Shown here: positions 6,834-13,419 of the stretch, piece after piece
Numbering within the stretch: the stretch's first letter is position 1
Layout: the number at the start of each line of letters is the position of its first letter
DNA from: Faecenecus sp036648855
GTDB lineage: Bacteria > Bacillota_I > Bacilli_A > RF39 > UBA660
DNA length: 14,856 bases
Direction: 5' to 3'
NCBI GenBank assembly: GCA_036648855.1
Contig: JAVWCU010000024.1
Coordinates: forward strand, 1 to 14,856
Made by a program: the position numbers and the translations under genes
Notes under the pieces: generated by a model
What the model saw: only the letters and a program-made list of their open reading frames with translations
The model's database searches: none
What the model was told of the DNA's origin: nothing

Positions 6834-7650
6834 ACTCTTTTTGGCAATTCTCACAGTAATAAGTTCCTCTACCACCAACTTTAATTTTAGTTATTTTTTT
6901 TTGGCAAATAGGACATATTTCCTGTCCATGAACTTGAAGTTCATTTTGGAATTTTCCATGAACACCTTCACTAGAAGTATAAGTTCTAATAGTAGTACCC
7001 CCTAATTTTATAGCCTTATCTAAAACTAACTTAGTATTTATAATAATATCTTTACATTGTTCTTCACTAAGTAAATTAGCCCTTAAATTAGGATTAATTC
7101 TACTCTTAAAAAGTATTTCATCATCATAAATATTACCAATACCCGCAATAATAGATTGATCTAATAGCATAGATTTAATAGGTAATCTTTTATTAGCAAA
7201 CTTATCTTTTAAATAATTTCCTGTTAGTTTAGGATCATCAAACTCTAAACCTATTTCAGATAAAGGTTTTCTAGTTAATAATTCCTGCTTTGTTAAAAGT
7301 AACATCTTACCAAACTTTCTTACATCATGAAATCGGCACTCTTCTTTATCATTAAGAGTAATTATAACATGCTCATGTTTATTAAGAGTTTCTCCAACTT
7401 CTCTAAAAAAGAATTTCCCTTCCATTCGTAAATGAACTAATAAATAGTCTGTTGTAAGTTCTATTACAATCCATTTACCCCGGCAGGTAATATCTTTAAC
7501 CATTTGATTTTTAAGCCTAGAACAAAACTCACTAACTTTAGGATATTCAATTATATTATCCCAGCAGACTCTAACATCTGTAATTTTTTTGTCTATTAAC
7601 CGGGTTTTTAAATTTCTAACAACTGTTATTACTTCTGGTTTTTCTGGCAT
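6832..7650 (-). CDS. mutM: Formamidopyrimidine-DNA glycosylase (Fpg/MutM)
   Basis: MutM removes oxidised purines such as 8-oxoguanine from DNA and cuts the resulting abasic site. After Met removal the chain starts PEKPEV, giving the catalytic Pro and Glu of the family; this fixes the start at the ATG at 7650 and not the upstream in-frame GTG (7659), which lies in the ribosome-binding site AGAGGTGAT. Lys59 in CRGKWIVIEL matches the phosphate-binding Lys57 of E. coli. Later come the helix-two-turn-helix region with LLDQSIIAGIGNIYDDEILF and a C-terminal zinc finger (CPIC, then GGRGTYYCENC, with the beta-elimination Arg). Length is 272. The polA stop overlaps the start of its ribosome-binding site, so the pair is probably translationally coupled, a common polA-mutM arrangement. 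Confidence 0.97.
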   Translation of the reverse strand: MPEKPEVITVVRNLKTRLIDKKITDVRVCWDNIIEYPKVSEFCSRLKNQMVKDITCRGKWIVIELTTDYLLVHLRMEGKFFFREVGETLNKHEHVIITLNDKEECRFHDVRKFGKMLLLTKQELLTRKPLSEIGLEFDDPKLTGNYLKDKFANKRLPIKSMLLDQSIIAGIGNIYDDEILFKSRINPNLRANLLSEEQCKDIIINTKLVLDKAIKLGGTTIRTYTSSEGVHGKFQNELQVHGQEICPICQKKITKIKVGGRGTYYCENCQKE

Positions 7651-7661
7651 ATTAATCACCT

Positions 7662-10301
7662 CTAATTTGCTTCATACCAATTACTACCACTCTCAATTTC
7701 AACTCGTAAAGGGACATCTAATTTATAAGTATTTTCCATAGTATCTTTAACTATATTTCTAACTAATTCTTCTTCACTTTTTAAAACATCAAAGATTAAT
7801 TCATCATGTACTTGTAGAATCATTTTACTCTTTAAACCCTTTTCTTTAAATATTTGATATATTTGAATCATAGCTTTCTTTAATATATCAGCACTGCTGC
7901 CTTGAATAGGAGTATTAAGAGCCATTCTTTCTCCACCACTCCTAACCATATAATTACTACTATTTAACTCCTCAATAGTTCTTTTTCTATTCATAATGGT
8001 TTTAACATAGCCTAATTTATGAGCTTGTTTTATCACATCATCCATATACTCTTTAATCCCTGGATATGTATCTAAATAATCATCAATAAACTGTTTAGCA
8101 CTGGCAATATCTATTCCTAAATCTTCACTTAAGCCAAAACTACTTATTCCATATAAAATACCAAAGTTTACAGCTTTTGCACTTCTTCTCATATCCTTAG
8201 TAACATCTTCTTCTTTAACATGAAAAATATCAGCCGCTGTCTTAGTATGAATATCTTTATTCAGTTTAAAAGCATTAATTAAATCTTCCGCATGAGCAAG
8301 AGAAGCGAATATTCTAAGTTCTATTTGTGAATAATCAGAAGACAATAAAACCGAATCCGGACTAGGAATAAAAGCTTTCCTAATTAATCTACCATATTCT
8401 AATCGTATAGGAATATTTTGTAAATTAGGATTAGTACTAGATAGTCTTCCAGTTCTTGTCAACATCTGAGTATAGATAGTATGAATTTTAAAATCTACTA
8501 GACTTATTTCACTTAGTAATCCCTGTCCATAAGTTGTATATAACTTAGCAATAGTCCGATATTCTAATATTTTACCTACAATAGGGTAAGTAGGCGCTAA
8601 TAACTCTAAAATATCTTTATTAGTCGAATAACTATCATCTTTTACTTTTTTAGGATAAGGAATATTTAAGTTTTTAAATAAAACTTCTCCTAGTTGTTTA
8701 GGTGACATCAAATTAAATTCTTCTCCTGCTAGTAAAAATATATCTTTTTCTAGTAGTTCTAATTGTAGTTTTAATTCTTGACTAAATTTCTCTAAATAAG
8801 GTTTATCTATTAATACCCCTGTTTCTTCCATATCAGCTAGCACTTCTATTAAAGGCATTTCTATTTTTGTAAATAAAGTATAAGCTTCTTCTGCTTGTAA
8901 TTCATCCTCTAATTGTTTCTTAGTTTCATAAATAAAACGAGCTTTTTTTAAGCAGGCATCTGCAGTACACTCTACATCCGGCTCTTTAAGTCTACTATTA
9001 ACCTTATTTGTTCCATAAATAGCTTCATAAAATGGAATAGAATAGCCCATATTATTAGCAATATAAGCGATATCATCTTTTAAATTTTTATTTAATAAAT
9101 AAGCCGCCATCATTGTATCAAAATCACAATTTTTTAATTTAATTCCCTGATATGAAAAAGCTACTAAAACCTTTTTTAAATCATAAGTAAACTTAACTAT
9201 ATCATTATCAAAAAAATTAGGCCTTTTTTTAAGAATCTCTACCGGAATAAAAGCCTGGACATCTTCATTATAAATACCTACTCCTAATATTCTATCCCGA
9301 TGATAATTATTACCAAATATTTCTAAGTAAAGAGCAAATTCCTTATTTAAAGATAATTTATCCAGTTGTTCTACTTCTGTAACTATAATAATATCATCTA
9401 GCTTTTCTTCTTTTTTTACTAAGCTCTTATCTGAATCCATTTTCTTAATCAAAGAATAGAATTCTAGTTCTTCTAATAGGTCTTTATATTTTAATGGATC
9501 AATTCCTTTATAAATTATCTTAGTTAAATCTGTATCTATTGGTACATCTGTAATAATAGTTGCTAATTTCAAACTCAAATAAGCTTGTTCTTTTCCTAAA
9601 ATAAGCTTTTCTTGTAGTTTCCCTTTAACTTCATCAATATGTAAATATAAATTATCTAAATTGTCATATTCTTTTAAAAGTGTCAAAGCTGTTTTTTCCC
9701 CTATTCCTTTTACTCCAGGAATATTATCACTAGGATCTCCCATCAAAGCCTTTAAATCAATCATTCTAATAGGATCAATTCCATAGAACTCTCTAAACTC
9801 TTTAGGATACATTCGAACATTACCAACTTGTTTAAGGAGTTTAATATCTATTTCATCAGTAATCAACTGCAATAAATCTTTATCACTACTAATAATAGTC
9901 CCAATAAATTCTGGGTCTTCATTAATTTTTCTAGCAAATGTCCCAATAATATCATCAGCCTCATAATTATCTGTTTCTAAGGCTACCATCCCCATAGCAG
10001 CAACTAGTCGTTTAGCAACCGGAAACTGAACAATTAAGTCCTCCGGCGTTGCCAACCTACCACCTTTATAATCTGAATACATTTCATGTCTAAATGTTTT
10101 ACCTTTATCAAAGGCTATCATTATATATTCTGGTTTTTCTTCTGTAATAATCTTATTTAACATATTTATTAGTCCATATAAAGCATTAGTGGGAAAACCC
10201 TTAGAGTTTTTCATAGTATTGCCATTATATGCAGTAGCATAATAACTTCTAAACAATATATTATTTCCATCAATTAAAATAGCTTTTTTTAAATTTTTCA
10301 T
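7662..10301 (-). CDS. polA: DNA polymerase I
   Basis: PolA fills gaps in repair and removes RNA primers of Okazaki fragments. The order is a 5'-3' exonuclease domain (about residues 1-290, starting ILIDGNNILFRSYYA, with YEADDIIGTFA and GDPSDNIPGVKGIGEKTA), a 3'-5' exonuclease-like domain (about 300-470) and a family A polymerase domain (about 490-879). Polymerase motifs are intact: A (LLSSDYSQIELRIFASLA), B (RRSAKAVNFGILYGIS) and C (LQVHDELIFDV). In the exonuclease-like domain the first motif DxE appears as YLE in FALYLEIFG, so an acidic metal ligand is missing and proofreading is probably lost, as in Bacillus PolI. Length is 879. The ATG at 10301 has AGGTGG upstream. Confidence 0.97.
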   Translation of the reverse strand: MKNLKKAILIDGNNILFRSYYATAYNGNTMKNSKGFPTNALYGLINMLNKIITEEKPEYIMIAFDKGKTFRHEMYSDYKGGRLATPEDLIVQFPVAKRLVAAMGMVALETDNYEADDIIGTFARKINEDPEFIGTIISSDKDLLQLITDEIDIKLLKQVGNVRMYPKEFREFYGIDPIRMIDLKALMGDPSDNIPGVKGIGEKTALTLLKEYDNLDNLYLHIDEVKGKLQEKLILGKEQAYLSLKLATIITDVPIDTDLTKIIYKGIDPLKYKDLLEELEFYSLIKKMDSDKSLVKKEEKLDDIIIVTEVEQLDKLSLNKEFALYLEIFGNNYHRDRILGVGIYNEDVQAFIPVEILKKRPNFFDNDIVKFTYDLKKVLVAFSYQGIKLKNCDFDTMMAAYLLNKNLKDDIAYIANNMGYSIPFYEAIYGTNKVNSRLKEPDVECTADACLKKARFIYETKKQLEDELQAEEAYTLFTKIEMPLIEVLADMEETGVLIDKPYLEKFSQELKLQLELLEKDIFLLAGEEFNLMSPKQLGEVLFKNLNIPYPKKVKDDSYSTNKDILELLAPTYPIVGKILEYRTIAKLYTTYGQGLLSEISLVDFKIHTIYTQMLTRTGRLSSTNPNLQNIPIRLEYGRLIRKAFIPSPDSVLLSSDYSQIELRIFASLAHAEDLINAFKLNKDIHTKTAADIFHVKEEDVTKDMRRSAKAVNFGILYGISSFGLSEDLGIDIASAKQFIDDYLDTYPGIKEYMDDVIKQAHKLGYVKTIMNRKRTIEELNSSNYMVRSGGERMALNTPIQGSSADILKKAMIQIYQIFKEKGLKSKMILQVHDELIFDVLKSEEELVRNIVKDTMENTYKLDVPLRVEIESGSNWYEAN

Positions 10302-10320
10302 TTTTCCACCTACTGTATTT

Positions 10321-10329
10321 AGTATACCA
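10321..10329 (-). promoter_or_regulatory. Extended -10 promoter of polA
   Basis: On the minus strand TGG precedes TATACT (10326-10321), an extended -10 about 20 bases before the polA ATG. The -35 region is not convincing. It suggests basal polA transcription in addition to any read-through from the SOS gene upstream. Confidence 0.5.
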
Positions 10330-10357
10330 TAAGTGCCTACCTAATAAATATTAATTC

Positions 10358-10507
10358 TTATCTTATATTACAGCTAATAGTTTGATTTAAGATTTTTGTA
10401 TCTTCTAGACTTTCAAGTTTTTCAATTCTAAGAGTTGCAGTATATGCCACTGCTACTAGTACTACATAAATTAAGATTACCCATTTTACTTTCAATTTTT
10501 CTTGCAT
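10358..10507 (-). CDS. Small SOS-controlled membrane protein (YneA/SosA-like position)
   Basis: This is a 49-residue protein with a short Lys-rich start (MQEKLKVKW), one hydrophobic span (about residues 9-25, ILIYVVLVAVAYTATL) and a polar tail of about 23 residues, which predicts N-in, C-out topology. It is divergent from lexA, with a LexA box between its -35 and -10, so it should be induced by DNA damage. This is the place of yneA in Bacillus and sosA in Staphylococcus, which encode single-pass inhibitors of cell division during SOS. YneA has a LysM domain after the span; this protein has none. The frame is open to 10588, but the upstream codons overlap the promoter; the ATG at 10507 has GAAGGA upstream. 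Function is inferred from position, regulation and shape, not from sequence identity. Confidence 0.7.
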   Translation of the reverse strand: MQEKLKVKWVILIYVVLVAVAYTATLRIEKLESLEDTKILNQTISCNIR

Positions 10508-10534
10508 TTTATTTTCCTTCTTTCTTATATTTAT

Positions 10535-10564
10535 ATTATATAATCGAACAGTTGTACGCGTCAA
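10535..10564 (-). promoter_or_regulatory. LexA-controlled promoter of the small membrane protein gene
   Basis: Minus strand: TTGACG (10564-10559), an 18-base spacer and TATAAT (10540-10535). The spacer holds the SOS box CGAACAGTTGTACG (10545-10558 on the plus strand), which has one mismatch to the Bacillus-type pattern CGAAC-N4-GTTCG. LexA bound there would block the polymerase. Confidence 0.8.
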
Positions 10565-10581
10565 CTGTTTTCTAAAACTTA

Positions 10582-10621
10582 TGAACATTTGTTTGACATT
10601 TTACACTTGCTATGGTAAAGT
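10582..10621 (+). promoter_or_regulatory. Autoregulated lexA promoter with a LexA box
   Basis: A perfect -35 TTGACA (10593-10598), a 17-base spacer and TAAAGT (10616-10621) form the lexA promoter. The SOS box TGAACATTTGTTTG (10582-10595) overlaps the -35, the usual layout for LexA autorepression. AAGGAG (10630-10635) is the ribosome-binding site. Confidence 0.85.
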
Positions 10622-10645
10622 AAAAATATAAGGAGTTATATAAAC

Positions 10646-11263
10646 ATGGAAAAATTAACAAATAGACAAAGTGATATATTACAAATATTAAAAGAATTTA
10701 TAGTTAAGAACGGTTATCCCCCTACCATTAGAGAAATAGGGTCTATTATCCATCTTAGTTCTCCTGCCACTATTCATTTTCACTTAAAAAAATTAGCAGA
10801 AAAAGGTTATATAAAAAAAGGAGCCTCTAAAAACAGAACTATTGAATTACTAGTTCCTAATGAATTAGAGTCTTCTAACGAAAGTGTTGTATCTGTTCCT
10901 TTACTAGGAAAAATAACAGCTGGAAATCCCATTGAAGCTATTGAAGTACCTGATGAATTCTTTGCTTTACCAGTTAACTTAATTCCTAGCAAAAAGGAAG
11001 TATTTACCTTGAAGGTTAGTGGTGAATCAATGATTAATGTTGGTATATATGATAGAGATATCGTAATAGTACAAAGACAAAATACTGCTAATAACGGAGA
11101 TACTGTTGTTGCAATGAATGATGATAACGAAGTTACTTTAAAAACATTCTATAAAGAAAAAGATCATTTTAGATTACAGCCAGAAAACGACACTATGGAA
11201 CCTATTATTTTAAAAAATGTTACTATTCTAGGTAAAGCCATCGGCCTATATAGAAAATTCTAG
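10646..11263 (+). CDS. lexA: SOS repressor LexA
   Basis: LexA represses SOS genes and cleaves itself when RecA filaments form on damaged DNA. The N-terminal winged helix domain (residues 1-65) begins LTNRQSDILQILKEFI and has YPPTIREIGSIIHLSSPATIHFHL. The C-terminal S24 peptidase domain holds the cleavage site Ala92-Gly93 (GKITAGNP), the catalytic Ser128 (VSGESM) and Lys166 (EVTLKTF). The 205-residue length is normal. Two LexA boxes lie in the intergenic region upstream, one over its own -35 and one in the promoter of the divergent small membrane protein. It is a single-gene unit ending in a strong terminator. Confidence 0.98.
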   Translation: MEKLTNRQSDILQILKEFIVKNGYPPTIREIGSIIHLSSPATIHFHLKKLAEKGYIKKGASKNRTIELLVPNELESSNESVVSVPLLGKITAGNPIEAIEVPDEFFALPVNLIPSKKEVFTLKVSGESMINVGIYDRDIVIVQRQNTANNGDTVVAMNDDNEVTLKTFYKEKDHFRLQPENDTMEPIILKNVTILGKAIGLYRKF

Positions 11264-11274
11264 TATTTACTGTT

Positions 11275-11316
11275 TAAAAAGGATCTAGCAAAATACCATT
11301 TGCTAGATCCTTTATT
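11275..11316. terminator. Strong bidirectional terminator between lexA and tcdA
   Basis: A perfect 12-bp stem (GGATCTAGCAAA at 11281-11292 with TTTGCTAGATCC at 11299-11310) and a 6-base loop are flanked by A-rich and T-rich runs, so it serves both convergent genes. Confidence 0.92.
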
Positions 11317-11324
11317 ATTTTAAA

Positions 11325-12005
11325 TTAATTCATTAATTTCCTAATGATATATGAAGCTATTAATAAACCAGCTCCATTTGGTACAAAAGCACTTGATCCT
11401 GGAGTTCTTTCTCCAGTCTTAACCGGATGTTCCTTAGAACTTAATACCTGAATATGCGTATCTATTCGTTCATCCTTAACCCACTTCCTAAGAATTCTAG
11501 CTAAAGGATCATATGCCGTATTAGTTAAATCAGTTATTTCTAATAAACTAGGATCTAACTTATTACCTGTTCCTAAAGAAACAATAAAAGGAATACTTCT
11601 TTTAATACTCTCCATAATTAACATTTTCTTAGTACTAATAGTATCACAAGCATCTACTAAATAATCAATCTTATTTTTAAATACTTCTTCCATATTATCC
11701 TTATCTAAAAACATATCATAAGTAATAACCTCTGCAGCAGGATTAATATCCAATATTCTTTCCTTCCAAACATCAATCTTCTTTCTTCCAATAGTTGAAT
11801 GAAGAGCCACCAATTGCCTATTAATATTAGTAACATCTATCTTATCAAAATCTACCAAAATAATATGCTCAATTCCACTTCTAACTAAAGCTTCAACCGT
11901 AGAGCCACCTACCCCACCTACTCCTATTACACAAATAGTTTTAGTTTTAAAATTATTAACATTATCTTGTCCTACAATAGAAACAAGTCTAGTAAATTCA
12001 TTCAT
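11325..12005 (-). CDS. tcdA: tRNA threonylcarbamoyladenosine dehydratase TcdA
   Basis: TcdA uses ATP to cyclise threonylcarbamoyladenosine at position 37 of ANN-decoding tRNAs to its cyclic form. It is an E1/ThiF-like protein: the nucleotide-binding loop VIGVGGVGGSTVEALVRSG (around residues 26-44) is followed by the acidic strand ILVDFDKIDVTNINRQ, then IDYLVDACDTISTKK and IPFIVSLGTGNKLDP, as in TcdA/YrvM. The 226-residue length is slightly short for the family. The start ATG has GGAGG 5 bases upstream. Its ribosome-binding site directly follows the T tract of the 6S RNA terminator, so there is no room for a separate promoter downstream of the terminator. The 6S-tcdA order is the same as bsrA-yrvM in B. 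subtilis. Confidence 0.95.
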   Translation of the reverse strand: MNEFTRLVSIVGQDNVNNFKTKTICVIGVGGVGGSTVEALVRSGIEHIILVDFDKIDVTNINRQLVALHSTIGRKKIDVWKERILDINPAAEVITYDMFLDKDNMEEVFKNKIDYLVDACDTISTKKMLIMESIKRSIPFIVSLGTGNKLDPSLLEITDLTNTAYDPLARILRKWVKDERIDTHIQVLSSKEHPVKTGERTPGSSAFVPNGAGLLIASYIIRKLMN

Positions 12006-12015
12006 CTAAGCCTCC

Positions 12016-12040
12016 AAATAAAAAATGTGTTTCCACATTT
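12016..12040 (-). terminator. Terminator of the 6S RNA gene, abutting the tcdA ribosome-binding site
   Basis: Minus strand: stem AAATGTG (12040-12034), loop GAAA and CACATTT (12029-12023), followed by a T-rich run. The tcdA ribosome-binding site GGAGG starts immediately after it at 12015. Confidence 0.85.
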
Positions 12041-12051
12041 ATTAACAATAT

Positions 12052-12230
12052 AAAGTCCAAAGAGTAGATGCTATCAACGATAAAACCTGCATCAAATACA
12101 GGTGGGTGTCCATACGCTATTATCAGGATTCCTCTTCGATTACTCGAGAAGCATTCACACAAATAGCAGATCCGAACTCCCTTATCGTTCAATTAGTCGG
12201 TTTTATATTGGATAGCAAACTAATCTCTCT
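12052..12230 (-). ncRNA. ssrS: 6S RNA (SsrS, bsrA-like)
   Basis: 6S RNA mimics an open promoter and binds the housekeeping RNA polymerase holoenzyme. This stretch folds as the required rod. The closing stem pairs the 5' arm (AGAG around 12230-12225, GCTATC, then TAAAACC at 12205-12199) with the 3' arm (GGTTTTA at 12087-12081, GATAGC, then CTCT). A central bubble follows, with 17 bases on the 5' side (12198-12182) and 16 on the 3' side (12103-12088). The apical arm begins with GGG/CCC (12181-12179 with 12106-12104), continues with GCTATT/AATAGC and ends in a hairpin. The length of about 180 nt is normal. In the 3' bubble, ACCTG and CAGGT can form an alternative hairpin. B. subtilis 6S-1 (bsrA) lies at the same place, upstream of yrvM (tcdA). 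No conserved long reading frame crosses it. The exact ends are estimates. Confidence 0.9.
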
Positions 12231-12235
12231 AGACA

Positions 12236-12241
12236 ATTATA
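12236..12241 (-). promoter_or_regulatory. -10 element of the 6S RNA promoter
   Basis: A perfect TATAAT (12241-12236) lies 6 bases before the predicted 5' end of the RNA. The -35 region is A/T-rich and does not match TTGACA. Confidence 0.6.
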
Positions 12242-12294
12242 TTGTAACACATATTTCTAAAAATATACAGTACTATAAATATAAAATATTATAG

Positions 12295-13323
12295 TTATTT
12301 AGACTTTTCCTCTGACTCAAGGGATTTATAATATTCTTTTATTTCTTCTTCTAAAGGGTCCTTAACATATAAATGCTTTTGACTTTTTATACGACACTTA
12401 TATACAAATCTACATATTTTAATATATTCTAAACCCTTATTCTGATCATCTATATATGGTAATAATTTAACTACATGTTTAGATATTCTAAGTTTTTTTA
12501 AAGACCTAACCTCTCTTTGCCTTATCTCTTCTTTATTATATCCAAATTCCCTGCCAATTTCTTCTAACATCATAGGTCTACAGTTATTAAATCCATACCG
12601 TTTTTTTAATATTAAAAGATCTTTTGGTAGTAAATCAGCCTTAGCTAGCAAATGATTCATTTCTTCTTTTAAACTCATATTTTCTACATGTTCAAAATAA
12701 TCTATTGATTCTTCTATAGTATCCCCAAACTCTGTATCAGAGTCATCCGATACAAACTGATTTAAACTTAATACTCGTGAAGATAATGACTTTGCATAAA
12801 TAACTTCTGCTTCAGTCATATTAAGTTTATGAGAAAGTTCTAAAGCAGTAGGTTCCCTGTTTAATTCTATCTGTAATTTACCTCGAGCTTTATTTAAAAG
12901 AGAGATGGTATATAACTGTTTAGGTGCAACAGAAATTCCTAACTTATTTTTACCAATTCCACTAATAATATAATTCTTAATCCACATTAACCCATATGTA
13001 GAAAATCTATATCCATAAGTAGCAGAATACATATCTACCGCTTTAATCAATCCTAAATTACCTTCTTCAATTAAATCATCTAAACTACCATTAAAATTAG
13101 CATATTTTTTAGCAGCATAAACCACTAGTCTTAAATTAGCATTAATTAATTTATTTCTAGCCTCCATATCACCTTGTTCTTTCCTAGCAGCAAGTTCTAG
13201 TTCCTCTTCCCTTGATAATAATTTATATTGCTTGATGTCATTAAGATACTGAACAATATTAGGTTGGTTTTGTCCTATATCTATTGTTGTTTCATCTATA
13301 TCTACTAAATCTTCTACTTCCAT
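12295..13323 (-). CDS. RpoD-like alternative (group 2) sigma factor
   Basis: This sigma-70 family protein has region 1.2 (about residues 23-50, PNIVQYLNDIKQYKLLSREEE), region 2 (57-123, NANLRLVVYAAKKYANFNGS and LDDLIEEGNLGLIKAVDMYS), region 3 (134-200) and region 4 (217-280, ending MLEEIGREFGYNKEEIRQRE). Against the primary sigma, region 2.4 is changed: FSTYATWWIRQAITR is here FSTYGLMWIKNYIIS, so one of the two melting Trp and the -10-reading Gln and Thr are replaced, and RTIRIPVH of region 3.0 is gone. The -35 helix still has the KEEIRQ order. About 50 residues after the region 4 end form a charged tail without a known match. So it is an alternative factor with a changed -10 preference, not rpoD. 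ATG at 13323 has AAGGGGGT upstream. It is followed by 6S RNA. Confidence 0.88.
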   Translation of the reverse strand: MEVEDLVDIDETTIDIGQNQPNIVQYLNDIKQYKLLSREEELELAARKEQGDMEARNKLINANLRLVVYAAKKYANFNGSLDDLIEEGNLGLIKAVDMYSATYGYRFSTYGLMWIKNYIISGIGKNKLGISVAPKQLYTISLLNKARGKLQIELNREPTALELSHKLNMTEAEVIYAKSLSSRVLSLNQFVSDDSDTEFGDTIEESIDYFEHVENMSLKEEMNHLLAKADLLPKDLLILKKRYGFNNCRPMMLEEIGREFGYNKEEIRQREVRSLKKLRISKHVVKLLPYIDDQNKGLEYIKICRFVYKCRIKSQKHLYVKDPLEEEIKEYYKSLESEEKSK

Positions 13324-13352
13324 TTTATATACCCCCTTAATAATTAATTGCT

Positions 13353-13381
13353 ATTATACCAAAATAAAGATTATTAAACAA
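13353..13381 (-). promoter_or_regulatory. Promoter of the alternative sigma factor gene
   Basis: Minus strand: TTGTTT (13381-13376), a 17-base spacer, then TATAAT (13358-13353) preceded by TGG (extended -10). It matches housekeeping sigma well. Its -35 overlaps the -35 of the divergent hydrolase promoter. Confidence 0.8.
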
Positions 13382-13402
13382 TATGTATTACACACATATA
13401 CT
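13374..13402 (+). promoter_or_regulatory. Promoter of the alpha/beta hydrolase gene
   Basis: TTAAAC (13374-13379), a 17-base spacer and TATACT (13397-13402) face away from the sigma factor promoter. The start site would fall almost at the ribosome-binding site AGGTGAT (13409-13415), leaving a leader of about ten bases. Confidence 0.55.
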
Positions 13403-13419
13403 ATTACTAGGTGATAACA

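Noticed and set aside
6712..7005. Plus-strand reading frame of 97 codons
   Set aside because: Antisense to pyk and mutM, low-complexity Phe/Ser/Leu composition and no ribosome-binding site.
8622..8628. AGTCGAA, one mismatch from a Spo0A box
   Set aside because: It lies inside polA coding sequence with no promoter around it; expected by chance.
10807..10992. Minus-strand reading frame inside lexA
   Set aside because: Antisense to a firmly identified gene, without ribosome-binding site or family features.
11998..12192. Minus-strand reading frame of 64 codons
   Set aside because: It lies within the 6S RNA and its terminator; the apparent peptide comes from structured RNA.
12006..12235. Leader with a terminator before tcdA, read as a T-box or riboswitch
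   Set aside because: No T-box motif (TGGNACC) or specifier-loop pattern is seen; the rod with a central bubble, the length and the synteny fit 6S RNA better.
12106..12294. Plus-strand reading frame of 62 codons
   Set aside because: It crosses the 6S RNA gene and its promoter, has no ribosome-binding site and no plausible product.
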